Source: Christensenella hongkongensis
GTDB lineage: Bacteria; Bacillota; Clostridia; Christensenellales; Christensenellaceae
Length of the DNA stretch: 64,000 bases
Direction: 5' to 3'
Assembly: GCF_000981035.1 (NCBI RefSeq)
Contig: NZ_LAYJ01000068.1
Span: forward strand, 85,024-149,023
Shown piece after piece: positions 43,111-51,876 of this stretch. The position numbers and the translations under genes were made by a program. The notes beneath the pieces are model-generated. The model worked only from the letters and a program-made list of their open reading frames with translations, searched no databases and was not told where the DNA came from. Numbering within the stretch: position 1 is the stretch's first letter; every line of letters begins with the position of its first letter.

Positions 43111-44919
43111 ATGAAAAAGAAACTGACCGCTGTTTTTTTGGCGGCGCTCATGTTGTGCGCCACATCTCTTTCCGGCTGTGCAGACATTTACAGGCGGCTC
43201 GTCACTGCTATGGAAAGTACGGCAGTCGAATACGGCGCATCCGCCACTGCAGAGCCGTCCGCCATGGAAACCCTTCCGCCAAACCCGGAAAAGGAATACC
43301 ATATTGTTCCGTTTTCCGAAATGGAATATACTCGTCCGGACGCCGACGGCACGGTCTCGCGGCTCGATGAAATCGCGGAGCTGATCGAAAACGGTGTGGA
43401 CGTGCAGGAGCTTAAAGAGCTTACGAACGAGGCCGACGCATTGTTCGATCACTTTGAAACGATGGATACCCTTTCGAGCATCCACAGCGATATGGACCTG
43501 TCGGACGAATTCTGGCGGGAGGAACAGGGCTATACCTCCACGCATTTCGCGGACGTAAGTATGGCCTATGATAATTATTGTTCCACGCTCTATGCCTCCC
43601 CCTACAAGGAACAGATCGAGGAGGAATGGGACGCAGACTATTTTGAATATCTTGGCGACACCATATGGTATACGGAGGAATCGATACCGCTTTACGCAAA
43701 GGAAGCGCAGCTAATAAGCGATTATACGGAAATGCTTTCCACCAGTACAATCCTTTATGACGGGCAGGAGCTCTCACTCACGGATATTGAAGCCTTCCCC
43801 GATTATGATGCTTACCTGGAGGCGGTCAATCTATGGTACGGCATTTATAATCCCAAGCTTGGCGAATTGTATGTCGAGCTTGTCAAAACGCGACAGCAGC
43901 TTGCCGAAGTTTTGGGTTTTGACAGCTATATCGATATGCAGTTCGAATGGAACGATCTAGACTATACGCCGGAAATGGCGCAGTCTTTTCTTGACGACGT
44001 CGCAGAATACCTGACTCCGGTCTACCGCCGGCTCACCGGGAATGGAGCAAAATATCTGCCTGAGATCGATATCGGTTTCGCGGATTATTCCGGTTTCCTG
44101 AACGAAACGCTTGCAGGAATGGATCCTGCGCTTGCGGAAAATTTTCAGGCAATGCTGGACAATGGTTTGTGCGATTACGAAATCAGGCCCTCCAAATACC
44201 CGTACGCCTACACCGTCTATCTTTTCGATTATTCCACTCCTTTTGTCTTCCTCACTTTTTCAGACGACGAGTGGAGCATCTCTACACTGAACCATGAATT
44301 CGGGCATTTCAACAGCTATCTTTCGATCCGCGACGAACTGGCGGAAACAACGGATACCGCTGAAATTTTTTCACAGGCCCTCGACCTTCTTGTCTCCAAT
44401 CATTATACCGGGTATTTTGGGGAAGACGACGGCTATGAATTAAGATACGATACGCTTTCAAGCATTTTTCAGGCCATGGTAGAGCAGCCTTTTTTTGTCG
44501 CAATGGAATTTGAAATCTATTCCCTTTCGCCGGAAGAGATCACGGTCGACCGGATCAATGAAATTGCAACAGAGCAGTCCGAGCGGTTTGGGCTACTGGA
44601 TGCGGAAGGTTTCAATCCATTTGCCGACGGCTGGGTATCTATTCCCCATATTTACAACCATCCCCTTTATACGATCTCTTACGGGACTTCTGCGGACATC
44701 GCGCTCCAGTTGTGGGAGCTTTCCCTCACGGATGAACCGGCCGCCATTGCGCTCTACAACAAACTTCTGGCCCGGGAAGAAAGCGCGGAATTTCTGGGGA
44801 ATATCGCAAGCGCGGGGCTGAACAGTCCCTTTGACTCCGCAGAAATCCAGCGCGTTGCAGGGATCGCGCAAACCTACCTGATAGACGAGGACTGGGAGCC
44901 CCGCCAGGAAGCAGCCTGA
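43111..44919 (+). CDS. M3-type metallopeptidase lipoprotein, 602 aa
   Basis: A signal peptide with lipobox LSGC is followed by a short spacer and a long helical peptidase body. The zinc site is STLNHEFGHFNSYLS, an HExxH motif as in the M3 oligoendopeptidase family, with a downstream Glu cluster. It should hydrolyse peptides outside the membrane, whereas most M3 family members are cytosolic, so the lipoprotein location is less common. AAGGAGG precedes ATG 43111. It is the last gene before the terminator at 44970-45004. Confidence 0.85.
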   Translation: MKKKLTAVFLAALMLCATSLSGCADIYRRLVTAMESTAVEYGASATAEPSAMETLPPNPEKEYHIVPFSEMEYTRPDADGTVSRLDEIAELIENGVDVQELKELTNEADALFDHFETMDTLSSIHSDMDLSDEFWREEQGYTSTHFADVSMAYDNYCSTLYASPYKEQIEEEWDADYFEYLGDTIWYTEESIPLYAKEAQLISDYTEMLSTSTILYDGQELSLTDIEAFPDYDAYLEAVNLWYGIYNPKLGELYVELVKTRQQLAEVLGFDSYIDMQFEWNDLDYTPEMAQSFLDDVAEYLTPVYRRLTGNGAKYLPEIDIGFADYSGFLNETLAGMDPALAENFQAMLDNGLCDYEIRPSKYPYAYTVYLFDYSTPFVFLTFSDDEWSISTLNHEFGHFNSYLSIRDELAETTDTAEIFSQALDLLVSNHYTGYFGEDDGYELRYDTLSSIFQAMVEQPFFVAMEFEIYSLSPEEITVDRINEIATEQSERFGLLDAEGFNPFADGWVSIPHIYNHPLYTISYGTSADIALQLWELSLTDEPAAIALYNKLLAREESAEFLGNIASAGLNSPFDSAEIQRVAGIAQTYLIDEDWEPRQEAA

Positions 44920-44969
44920 CACCCGGCGTTTGCCCTTTCCTGTCTGCTGCAATTTTATACCCTCACAAT

Positions 44970-45004
44970 AAAAAACGGCACAACCCTTGGCTGTGCCGTT
45001 TTTT
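44970..45004. terminator. Bidirectional terminator between the M3 peptidase and Zn/Cd ATPase genes
   Basis: AAAAAACGGCACA (44970-44982) and TGTGCCGTTTTTT (44992-45004), a perfect 13-bp stem between convergent genes. Confidence 0.9.
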
Positions 45005-45029
45005 GAACTCCTTATTCCCAACTGCTTCC

Positions 45030-47048
45030 TTACGATTTCAACGCCCGCAATGCGTTCAATACCGCAATTAACGTAACGCCGACATCCGCAAATACCGCCA
45101 GCCACATATCTATGATACCCGTTACGCCCAGCACCATAAACACAGCCTTCACCGCAAGCGCAAAGATGATGTTCTGCCACACGATACGCCGCGTTTTCTT
45201 CGATATCCGTACCGCATCCGGTACGCCTGTCGGCTCGTCCGTCATAAGGACAATATCCGCGGCTTCGATTGCCGCGTCGCTTCCAACGCCGCCCATTGCA
45301 ATTCCAACATCCGCCCGCGCAAGCACCGGGGCATCGTTGATGCCATCGCCTGCAAACGCTACGCGTCCTTTTTCGTGCTGTATCTGCTCAAGCACCTCCA
45401 CCTTATCCTGCGGCAGAAGCTCGTAATATGCTTCGTCGATCCCAACCTGTGAGGCGACAGCCTGCCCGATACTCTTTGCGTCGCCCGTCAGCATTGCCGT
45501 AGAAATGCCCATGCCCCGAAGCTCCTGCGTGGCCTGTTTTGCATCCGGCTTTATCTGGTCCGCGATCAGTATGCTTCCAAGGAAATTGCCGTCCTGTGCC
45601 ACATAAAGTACGGTTCCCGGCTCGTCCAGCGTTTTGAAAACAACGCCCTCACGCTCCATCAGCTTTGCGTTTCCCGCAATAATCTTTCTTCCATCCATCA
45701 GGGTGGCTTCTACGCCATGGCCCGGTATTTCCTCATATCCGCTGCGCTGCCCGGGCTGCCTGCCAAATGCCGCAAGCACTGATTTTGCGATTGGATGGGA
45801 TGAATCCGCCTCTGCGCCCGCTGCCGCCTCAAGCACGTCATCCTTTTTGATGCCATCAGCCGGGTATACCGCCTTTACTGCGAATTGACCTTTTGTGAGC
45901 GTTCCCGTTTTGTCAAACACCACCTCGCGCACCTCAGTGAGCGCTTCAAGGTAATTGGCTCCCTTCACCAGGATCCCTTTTTTCGACGCGCCGCCAATAC
46001 CGCTGAAATAGGTCAGCGGGACCGAAACCACAAGCGCGCACGGACAGGATATTACAAGGAAAAGGAGCGCGCGGTAAACCCAGGTCGCCCAATCGCCCGT
46101 TATAAGCGAAGGCACGATTGCCACAATAAGGGCCGCCGCACAAACGACAGGCGTATAATAACGCGCGAATTTCGTAATGAATTTCTCTGCATGCGCCTTT
46201 TTACTTCCTGCATGCTCCACCAGGTCGAGTATTTTTGCCGCAGTGGATTCACCAAACGTTTTCTCCACACGCAGCTCTAAAAGTCCGCCGCCGTTCACGC
46301 TGCCGGCAAGCGCCTCATCGCCCTGGGCAATGTCGCGGGGAAGGCTTTCCCCTGTAAGCGCGCTTGTGTTAAGCGCCGAAGTCCCCGAAAGTACCGTTCC
46401 ATCCAGCGGTACCTTCTCAAATGGTTTTACAACGATCACGTCGCCTACCGCGACGTCAGCCGGATCTACGCGCTTTACTTCGTCTCCAATTTTGATATTC
46501 GCGTAATCAGGCCTGATGTCCATCAGTTTTGTAATGGATTTCCTGCTTTTATTAACCGCCATATCAGAGAGCGTTTCACCAATCATGTAAAACAGCATCA
46601 CCGCCGTACCTTCCGCAAAGTCTCCCAGAATAAATGCGCCTATGGTCGCGATGGTCATCAAAAAATTCTCGTCGAATACTTTGCCCTTCGCTATGTTTTT
46701 TCCTGCCGTAACAAGTACGTTAAACCCAAGCACAAGATAGGCTGCAAAAAAGATTGAAAATTCAACCCATATATTAAGCTCAAACACACTCTTCAGGATA
46801 TACCCCAGCGCAAAAATAACAATGCCTGTAATAAGCCTTGCAAAATATGTCTTTGTTCCCTCCAGCGCGTGAGCGTGCTCATGCCCGCAGGAACAACCTC
46901 CCTCATGATCATGGTCATGCGCGCCAAGCTCGCAGGTGCATTCGCCGTTTCCGCTGACGTGCATATGCTCATGGCTTTTTTCGTGACCGCTTCCACAGCT
47001 CCCGTCGTGGCAGTGATCGTGTTCATGCGTGTGTTTTTGTGCCATCAT
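45030..47048 (-). CDS. Zinc/cadmium P-type ATPase with His-rich N-terminus, 672 aa
   Basis: PIB-type ATPase: an N-terminal stretch rich in His and Cys (HTHEHDHCHDGSC to CGHEHAHAL), no HMA domain, SCPCALVVSVPL in the metal-site helix, phosphorylation motif DKTGTLT, SSHP in the nucleotide domain, GDGINDAP, and DVGVTLIAVLNALR in the last helix with the Asp of the Zn/Cd class (ZntA, CadA). It exports Zn2+ or Cd2+. ATG 47048 follows AAGGAGGAAAGT. A CzrA-like operator lies between its promoter and start, and a matching ArsR-family gene is 280 bases upstream. Confidence 0.93.
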   Translation of the reverse strand: MMAQKHTHEHDHCHDGSCGSGHEKSHEHMHVSGNGECTCELGAHDHDHEGGCSCGHEHAHALEGTKTYFARLITGIVIFALGYILKSVFELNIWVEFSIFFAAYLVLGFNVLVTAGKNIAKGKVFDENFLMTIATIGAFILGDFAEGTAVMLFYMIGETLSDMAVNKSRKSITKLMDIRPDYANIKIGDEVKRVDPADVAVGDVIVVKPFEKVPLDGTVLSGTSALNTSALTGESLPRDIAQGDEALAGSVNGGGLLELRVEKTFGESTAAKILDLVEHAGSKKAHAEKFITKFARYYTPVVCAAALIVAIVPSLITGDWATWVYRALLFLVISCPCALVVSVPLTYFSGIGGASKKGILVKGANYLEALTEVREVVFDKTGTLTKGQFAVKAVYPADGIKKDDVLEAAAGAEADSSHPIAKSVLAAFGRQPGQRSGYEEIPGHGVEATLMDGRKIIAGNAKLMEREGVVFKTLDEPGTVLYVAQDGNFLGSILIADQIKPDAKQATQELRGMGISTAMLTGDAKSIGQAVASQVGIDEAYYELLPQDKVEVLEQIQHEKGRVAFAGDGINDAPVLARADVGIAMGGVGSDAAIEAADIVLMTDEPTGVPDAVRISKKTRRIVWQNIIFALAVKAVFMVLGVTGIIDMWLAVFADVGVTLIAVLNALRALKS

Positions 47049-47062
47049 ACTTTCCTCCTTCA

Positions 47063-47119
47063 CATGAATATATGTTCATTCGTTCATATGTATTATAACA
47101 TATATCATTTCCTTGTAAA
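47063..47119 (-). promoter_or_regulatory. Promoter and ArsR/CzrA-type operator of the zinc ATPase gene
   Basis: Minus-strand TTTACA (47119-47114) and TATAAT (47097-47092), 16-base spacer. Directly downstream, 47063-47090 holds repeated arms of the CATATGAAC / ATGAACATAT type and a nested ATGAA-TATATG-TTCAT inverted repeat. This matches the TGAAC-TTCA operator type of SmtB/CzrA sensors, so bound apo-repressor would block the ATPase promoter until zinc or cadmium arrives. Bases 47120-47330 hold no recognised element. Confidence 0.75.
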
Positions 47120-47330
47120 CCCTTTTTGCAAAAATTTTAATGTAATTTGCCAAATAGTTGCGCAGCAGGCATTTGCTATGCAGCAAACCTTAACGGCGGC
47201 GCAACCATGAGGCGCCATAAATTAATACGCTGTGCTGTAATGTTCTTTTTGAATTGCTGTAAAAAAGATGATTTTATTTTTTCGCAGACAAAAAAACAGA
47301 CGCTGTTACACGCCTGCTTTGTATTACCTA

Positions 47331-47627
47331 TTAATGGCGGATATGCTCGAGCACCTGGTCGATCACATGAAGCACATGCTCGTCGTCAAGGCTGTAATAA
47401 ACGTTTTTCCCATCCTTCCTGCTTTTGATCAGGCGCGCTGCCTTCAAATTTCGCAGCTGGTGGGAAACCGCCGACTGTTCCATTCCCACCGCCTCGCACA
47501 AATGAGCAACGCAAAGCTCCTCGCCTTTCAGTGCAAAGATGATGCGCAGGCGCGTTTCATCGCTGAGCATTTTGAAAATCGTGCCCATTTTTTCAATCTC
47601 ATCCGGCAAAATCCTTCGCGTTGTCAT
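47331..47627 (-). CDS. ArsR/SmtB-family metal sensor (CzrA-like), 98 aa
   Basis: A winged helix with ELCVAHLCEAVGMEQSAVSHQLRNLK as the DNA-reading region. The last helix has the zinc-sensing ligand set: Asp 82, His 84, then ten residues to His 95 and two to His 98, the alpha5 motif of CzrA/SmtB. Binding Zn2+ would release DNA. Its start codon overlaps the NUDIX stop in ATGA, so it is translated with the NUDIX gene, while the operator-bearing ATPase gene follows on the same strand. Cys 39 and Cys 44 in ELCVAHLC could add an alpha3 site. Confidence 0.9.
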   Translation of the reverse strand: MTTRRILPDEIEKMGTIFKMLSDETRLRIIFALKGEELCVAHLCEAVGMEQSAVSHQLRNLKAARLIKSRKDGKNVYYSLDDEHVLHVIDQVLEHIRH

Positions 47628-48202
47628 TGTTCTTTCCCCTGGCTTTGCTCCGCTTCCCGCTGAAGCTGCTCCAATATAATATAAGCCTTCAGCACGCACG
47701 CCACTGTTTTCGCGTCGCGCAATTCTCCCTTCAACGACATCTCCACCGCTTTTCCAAGCGGAATCTTCTCTACATTGATGAATTCGTCCTCGTCAAGGCA
47801 CTGCTCCTTCTGCTCTATATTCACCGCCAGGTACAGGTGGATGACTTCGTCCGTAAATCCCACGCTGGGATATATTTCACCAAGCGGCATCATATCCGCG
47901 GCAATAATCCCCGTTTCCTCTTTTAGCTCGCGCAACGCGCCTTCATAAGGATCTTCCCCTTCTTTATCCAGCTTTCCCGCGGGAAGCTCGAGAATTTCCA
48001 TCTGGTAGGGGTAGCGGAACTGCCTCACAAAAAACAAATTGAGGTCCGCATCCACCGCACATACGCACACACCGCCCGGATGCCGCACCACCTCGCGGAC
48101 TGAGGTATTGCCGTTTGGCAGGCGCACCGTGTCTTTTTCTACCGATATAATAATGCCGTCGTATATTTTCTCCGAAGAAATCGTTGTCTCCTTTAACTCC
48201 AT
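47624..48202 (-). CDS. NUDIX hydrolase (ADP-ribose pyrophosphatase-like), 192 aa
   Basis: The NUDIX box is complete: GKLDKEGEDPYEGALRELKEETGI. The flanking REVVRHPGGVCV and ELPAGKLDKEGEDP resemble ADP-ribose pyrophosphatase (NudF), which splits ADP-ribose to AMP and ribose-5-P. It overlaps the metal-sensor gene by four bases; linkage to a zinc regulator is unexpected and may only share expression. Confidence 0.9.
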   Translation of the reverse strand: MELKETTISSEKIYDGIIISVEKDTVRLPNGNTSVREVVRHPGGVCVCAVDADLNLFFVRQFRYPYQMEILELPAGKLDKEGEDPYEGALRELKEETGIIAADMMPLGEIYPSVGFTDEVIHLYLAVNIEQKEQCLDEDEFINVEKIPLGKAVEMSLKGELRDAKTVACVLKAYIILEQLQREAEQSQGKEQ

Positions 48203-48285
48203 AAGACTCTCCTAACATTGCAGTTTTATTTATCATTTATCTTACCACGCCGCTGCGGCAAAATCCAGCCCAGTACAATTCAAAA

Positions 48286-48386
48286 TTGCACAGGCGCTTT
48301 ATTTTTGATATAATGCAAAAAGGACAAAATACGCTTTGCGCGGAGTCTTTCGCCGGTGGTAACCGGCAGCTATTGGAGGCATTTTT
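48286..48386 (+). promoter_or_regulatory. Promoter and short structured leader of the 5'-nucleotidase-like gene
   Basis: TTGCAC (48286-48291) and TATAAT (48309-48314), 17-base spacer. The 65-base leader contains a GCCGGT-GGTA-ACCGGC hairpin just before the ribosome site GGAGG. No known riboswitch is recognised. Confidence 0.6.
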
Positions 48387-50591
48387 ATGCGGTATTTAAA
48401 AGCGCCGGCTCTTTTGCTGGCCATTCTTATATTGGTTTCGTTGTTTCCGGCTTACGCCATTGCTGCGCCGGAAGCCAGTCCTGAAATTGAAACTGTCATC
48501 AATATCTATCATACCAATGACGTTCACGGCCACGCGCTTGGAAACGAATCTTCCATCGGATATGCCCGTTTTAAAACCTATGTCAAGGAGGACACCGCCG
48601 ACGGCAAGCTGATTGTGGACGCCGGCGACGCATTTTCCGGCAGCGCTTTTACGAATCTGAGCGAGGGCGAAAGCATTTCCCAGATCATGAATTCAGTCGG
48701 CTACAACGCATATGTCCCCGGCAGCCATGATTTTGAATACGGTACCGACCGTCTCCTTGAGCTTGTTGAAGCGTCCGGTACGGACGGTCTTGCATTGAAT
48801 CTCTTAAAGGACGGGCAGCCGCTGTTCCCTGCCTATCGTATTTTCCAGAAAAACGGCGTTAAAATAGGTGTGATTGGCATTGTATCCCCGGATGTGCCTG
48901 CCGTCAACGATCCGAACCAGCTTTCCGGCCTTACCTTCCTCGATAAAAATGACACCATATTTGCAGCGCAGGAAGCCGTTGCCGCACTCCAGGCCGAGAA
49001 TGTGAACGCAATCGTGGCGCTTACCCATCTTGGCACCTCCGATACGTCAACGCTGAGCAGCATCGATATTGCGACAAGCGTAAGCGGTATCGACCTTATT
49101 ATTGACGGGAAATCCCATGACGAATACGAAAACGGCTTCAATAGCTATACGGGCTACATTGCGGGCGTAACACCTCCGATTGCGCAGGCCGGCAAATATT
49201 TTGAAAGTTTTGGCGTTGCCACATTGAATTTTGACGACGAGAACAATCTGCTTTCAATTTCTGATAAGCTTATCGATTATGAAACGGCGGCAAAATCCGC
49301 ACCGGATAAAAAAACGGCCGCTATCATTACCGATTTCACACAAGCGCAGCAGCCGATCCTTGAAAAACGGATTGCTTCCACCCCGGTTCTTCTGAATGGA
49401 GAATCAGAGTATGTGCGGACCGGCAGCAGTAACTTTGGCATCCTTGCCACAACCGCCATGATGGAAAGTACCGGCGCGGATATTGCTATTTTAAACAGCG
49501 GGAGTATTCTTTCTTCTGTTCCACAGGGAGATATTACCTTCGGAGCAATGTATAACGCGCTTGATTTTGATGATTATATTGTGACCACTACGGTCACCGG
49601 CGCAGAACTGAAGGAGCTCCTGAACAGCCAGCTTATCTACCAAAAAAGCGGGTTCCCGCAAATTGCGGGATTTACGATTGAAGCGGAACAGTACCTGACT
49701 GAAAGCGGCGCCCAGGCTGCGGCAGTAACATCCCTGACAAGAAATGGCGAGCCTGTCCGGGATGATGATACGCTTACGGTCGCGGTTCTCGATTATATGT
49801 ATCACGGCGGGGATGACTATTCTTTTTCCGCTCCTTTGCTCAAGGAGTACGATACCCTGTTCAATACGGTCGTCTCTTACCTGAATGATACGCCACAGAA
49901 AAAAATCGAATCTTTTTCCAATATGACAAATATCATGATCTGGGAGGAAACGATCGACGCGGACAGTATTATTTCCAAGTTGAAGCTTTCTGTGCCCTCC
50001 AATATTAATATCTTTTTGAACCAGCCTTCCACGGTTCCTGAAAGCGTGCTGTATAACCTTGTCGGCCAGAACAGGGACCTCGTTTTTTTCCTGCAAAATG
50101 AAAGGCCTTATTCCTTTGTGTTTGACGGGGAACGTATTCCTTCCGCTATGAACGCCAGCCTTGTCGCCAGTGTTTCGCAGGAGGTTCCGGAAGGAAAACG
50201 TACCGCTTCTTCTGCGGATCGCGAGGCAATCTTTGTAGATCTTTCAAAAAACCAGGCTCTTCCGCCCGATACCTTGCTTAACGTTTATGTCGGCGACGTG
50301 TATCAGCCCGGTTCGCTTGTCTACCTTTATTACTATGATCTTAACAGGGATATCCTTCCGCTTAATACGGACGGCATAAAAGTCGATTCCTCAGGCAACA
50401 TCTCCTTCCCCGTAGTAGGCGGAACCACATATCTTGTGAATTCAAAGTTGCTGAATGCTTCCACTTTGTTTGAAGCGCCTACGCCAAGCAATCCTTTCCT
50501 GCCCGGCATTGCCGTTGTACTGGTTATTTTCAGTGCATGGGTGGTATTTTTCCTGATCACAAAGAAAGGCAGCCAAAAAAATGAAAAATGA
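48387..50591 (+). CDS. Surface 5'-nucleotidase/metallophosphatase-like protein with altered metal ligands, 734 aa
   Basis: A signal peptide (about 1-27), a calcineurin-like metallophosphatase domain (about 35-290) and a 5'-nucleotidase C-terminal domain (about 320-480), then an extra region and a C-terminal membrane helix (FLPGIAVVLVIFSAWVVFFLI) with a basic end. The first metal motifs are kept (HTNDVHGH, VDAGDAFSG, ALTHLG). GNHD is changed to GSHDFEYG and GHSH to GKSHDE, so Asn and His of the second metal site are lost. The substrate Arg motif NGGGIR reads NSGSIL. It may have lost normal nucleotidase activity and act as a binding protein. Confidence 0.85.
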   Translation: MRYLKAPALLLAILILVSLFPAYAIAAPEASPEIETVINIYHTNDVHGHALGNESSIGYARFKTYVKEDTADGKLIVDAGDAFSGSAFTNLSEGESISQIMNSVGYNAYVPGSHDFEYGTDRLLELVEASGTDGLALNLLKDGQPLFPAYRIFQKNGVKIGVIGIVSPDVPAVNDPNQLSGLTFLDKNDTIFAAQEAVAALQAENVNAIVALTHLGTSDTSTLSSIDIATSVSGIDLIIDGKSHDEYENGFNSYTGYIAGVTPPIAQAGKYFESFGVATLNFDDENNLLSISDKLIDYETAAKSAPDKKTAAIITDFTQAQQPILEKRIASTPVLLNGESEYVRTGSSNFGILATTAMMESTGADIAILNSGSILSSVPQGDITFGAMYNALDFDDYIVTTTVTGAELKELLNSQLIYQKSGFPQIAGFTIEAEQYLTESGAQAAAVTSLTRNGEPVRDDDTLTVAVLDYMYHGGDDYSFSAPLLKEYDTLFNTVVSYLNDTPQKKIESFSNMTNIMIWEETIDADSIISKLKLSVPSNINIFLNQPSTVPESVLYNLVGQNRDLVFFLQNERPYSFVFDGERIPSAMNASLVASVSQEVPEGKRTASSADREAIFVDLSKNQALPPDTLLNVYVGDVYQPGSLVYLYYYDLNRDILPLNTDGIKVDSSGNISFPVVGGTTYLVNSKLLNASTLFEAPTPSNPFLPGIAVVLVIFSAWVVFFLITKKGSQKNEK

Positions 50592-50817
50592 CAATCGCCT
50601 GCTTCCCGAGGTGCTTCTCGACGGTACGGGCGTTCCAAAATCACACGCCGTAGGCGGCGCGGTAACCCCTGGTTCTGTTTATGCCCTTTACAATAAAGAG
50701 CTCCAGAAAAAGAACAGCCTTGTGGTGTCAAAAAGAACTTATCTCAATAACGATATGCTCCGCGAGCTCGACGTGCAGGCAAAAAGTGACAAAAAAAGCA
50801 GTTCCAATCCGGCTTAG
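50581..50817 (+). CDS. Small protein of unknown function, 78 aa
   Basis: Starts inside the last ten bases of the 5'-nucleotidase-like gene (ATG 50581) and ends 49 bases before ferritin. Sequence MKNDNRLLPEVLLDGTGVPK to a Lys/Ser-rich tail ending SNPA; no membrane helix or known domain is seen. Overlap with the upstream gene suggests translational coupling. Upstream A/G-rich sequence could serve as a weak ribosome site. Function unknown. Confidence 0.5.
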   Translation: MKNDNRLLPEVLLDGTGVPKSHAVGGAVTPGSVYALYNKELQKKNSLVVSKRTYLNNDMLRELDVQAKSDKKSSSNPA

Positions 50818-50865
50818 GCTATGATAGGATAAAGGTATGAAAAATTTTTAATGGAGGCAATCAAA

Positions 50866-51381
50866 ATGCTTAGTGAAAAATTGGAAAACATGTTGAACGA
50901 GCAGGTGAAAAACGAATTTTACTCCGCTTATTTTTATCTCTCGATGGCTGCCTGGTTTACATCCAAAAATTTAAATGGGTTTGCAAACTGGTACACTGTG
51001 CAGGCACAGGAGGAGCGCGACCATGCGACTATGCTGATGAACTATATCCTGAGGGTAGGCGGCAATGCTGAATTCCGCGCGATTGAAGCGCCGGATACTG
51101 ATTTTAAATCACCCATGGATATTTTTGAAAAAACACTCGCGCACGAACAAAAAGTAACCGGCATGATCAACGAGCTGATGGGCGCCGCGATGGATGAACG
51201 CGATTTTAAAACACAGCACTTCCTCCAATGGTTTGTAAACGAGCAGGTCGAAGAAGAGGAAAATGCAAACGGCCTGATCGAAAAGCTCAAGATATCAAAC
51301 AACAGCGAGGGCGGTATTCTATATATGGATAACGAGGCCGCGGCGCGCGTTTATACGCCCGCAACTCAGGCTGCGAACTAA
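50866..51381 (+). CDS. ftnA: Bacterial non-heme ferritin, 171 aa
   Basis: Four-helix ferritin with the diiron ligands in NEFYSAYFYLSMAAWF and QEERDHATMLMNYI, and the second half EQKVTGMINELMGAA and WFVNEQVEEEENANGLIEKL. It oxidises Fe2+ and stores iron in a 24-mer shell. ATG 50866 follows GGAGGCAATC; the longer frame from 50851 is not needed. It is a single gene with a terminator. Confidence 0.95.
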   Translation: MLSEKLENMLNEQVKNEFYSAYFYLSMAAWFTSKNLNGFANWYTVQAQEERDHATMLMNYILRVGGNAEFRAIEAPDTDFKSPMDIFEKTLAHEQKVTGMINELMGAAMDERDFKTQHFLQWFVNEQVEEEENANGLIEKLKISNNSEGGILYMDNEAAARVYTPATQAAN

Positions 51382-51419
51382 TCTGAGGATCGTTCCAGTA
51401 CGAATATAAGATAGCAGAA

Positions 51420-51455
51420 AAAAACAGGCGGGTGCGTGAGCATCAGCCTGTTTTT
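51420..51455 (+). terminator. Terminator of ferritin
   Basis: AAAACAGGC (51421-51429) and GCCTGTTTT (51446-51454) pair around a smaller GGTGC-GTGA-GCATC hairpin, followed by T. Confidence 0.85.
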
Positions 51456-51518
51456 TCTGTTTCCGCAGTTTTTAACCACAGCCTGAAACATACTTTCGTG
51501 CACACAACCTGCGCTTCG

Positions 51519-51770
51519 TTAATGCGCTGCAGATTTTTCCCCTTCGAGCATATAGCAAAGAATGCGCGACGCAGCTTCTGTGCCAACCGGTCTTATCTCC
51601 AGCTTGTTACACCGGCTGACATCCAATGTTTTCAGGAACGACAGGAGAAAAGACCTGTTTGCTTTCCAGTCGTAGGCTTTTCCATCCGGCGTTACAAGCG
51701 TCAGGTTATCGCCGCACTTGTCCAGGGATTGAAAAAAATGCTGAAAATTTGATACATTATAGATCATCAT
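51519..51770 (-). CDS. Small protein of unknown function, 83 aa
   Basis: Sequence MMIYNVSNFQHFFQSLDKCG to a short acidic/basic tail ending EKSAAH. No signal or membrane helix is evident, and it reads as a compact alpha/beta protein of a type seen across Clostridia without known role. I start at ATG 51770, eight bases after GGAGG; the ATG at 51776 is too close to that site. It is divergent from an AraC-type regulator gene, which may control it. Confidence 0.6.
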   Translation of the reverse strand: MMIYNVSNFQHFFQSLDKCGDNLTLVTPDGKAYDWKANRSFLLSFLKTLDVSRCNKLEIRPVGTEAASRILCYMLEGEKSAAH

Positions 51771-51876
51771 AGCCATAACCTCCTTTATATTTATAATTAT
51801 ATGGAAAACATATGATTGATTCCATTACAATAAAGCCATATAATATAATTATACAGTCATTTTGCGAGGTTTTCCT

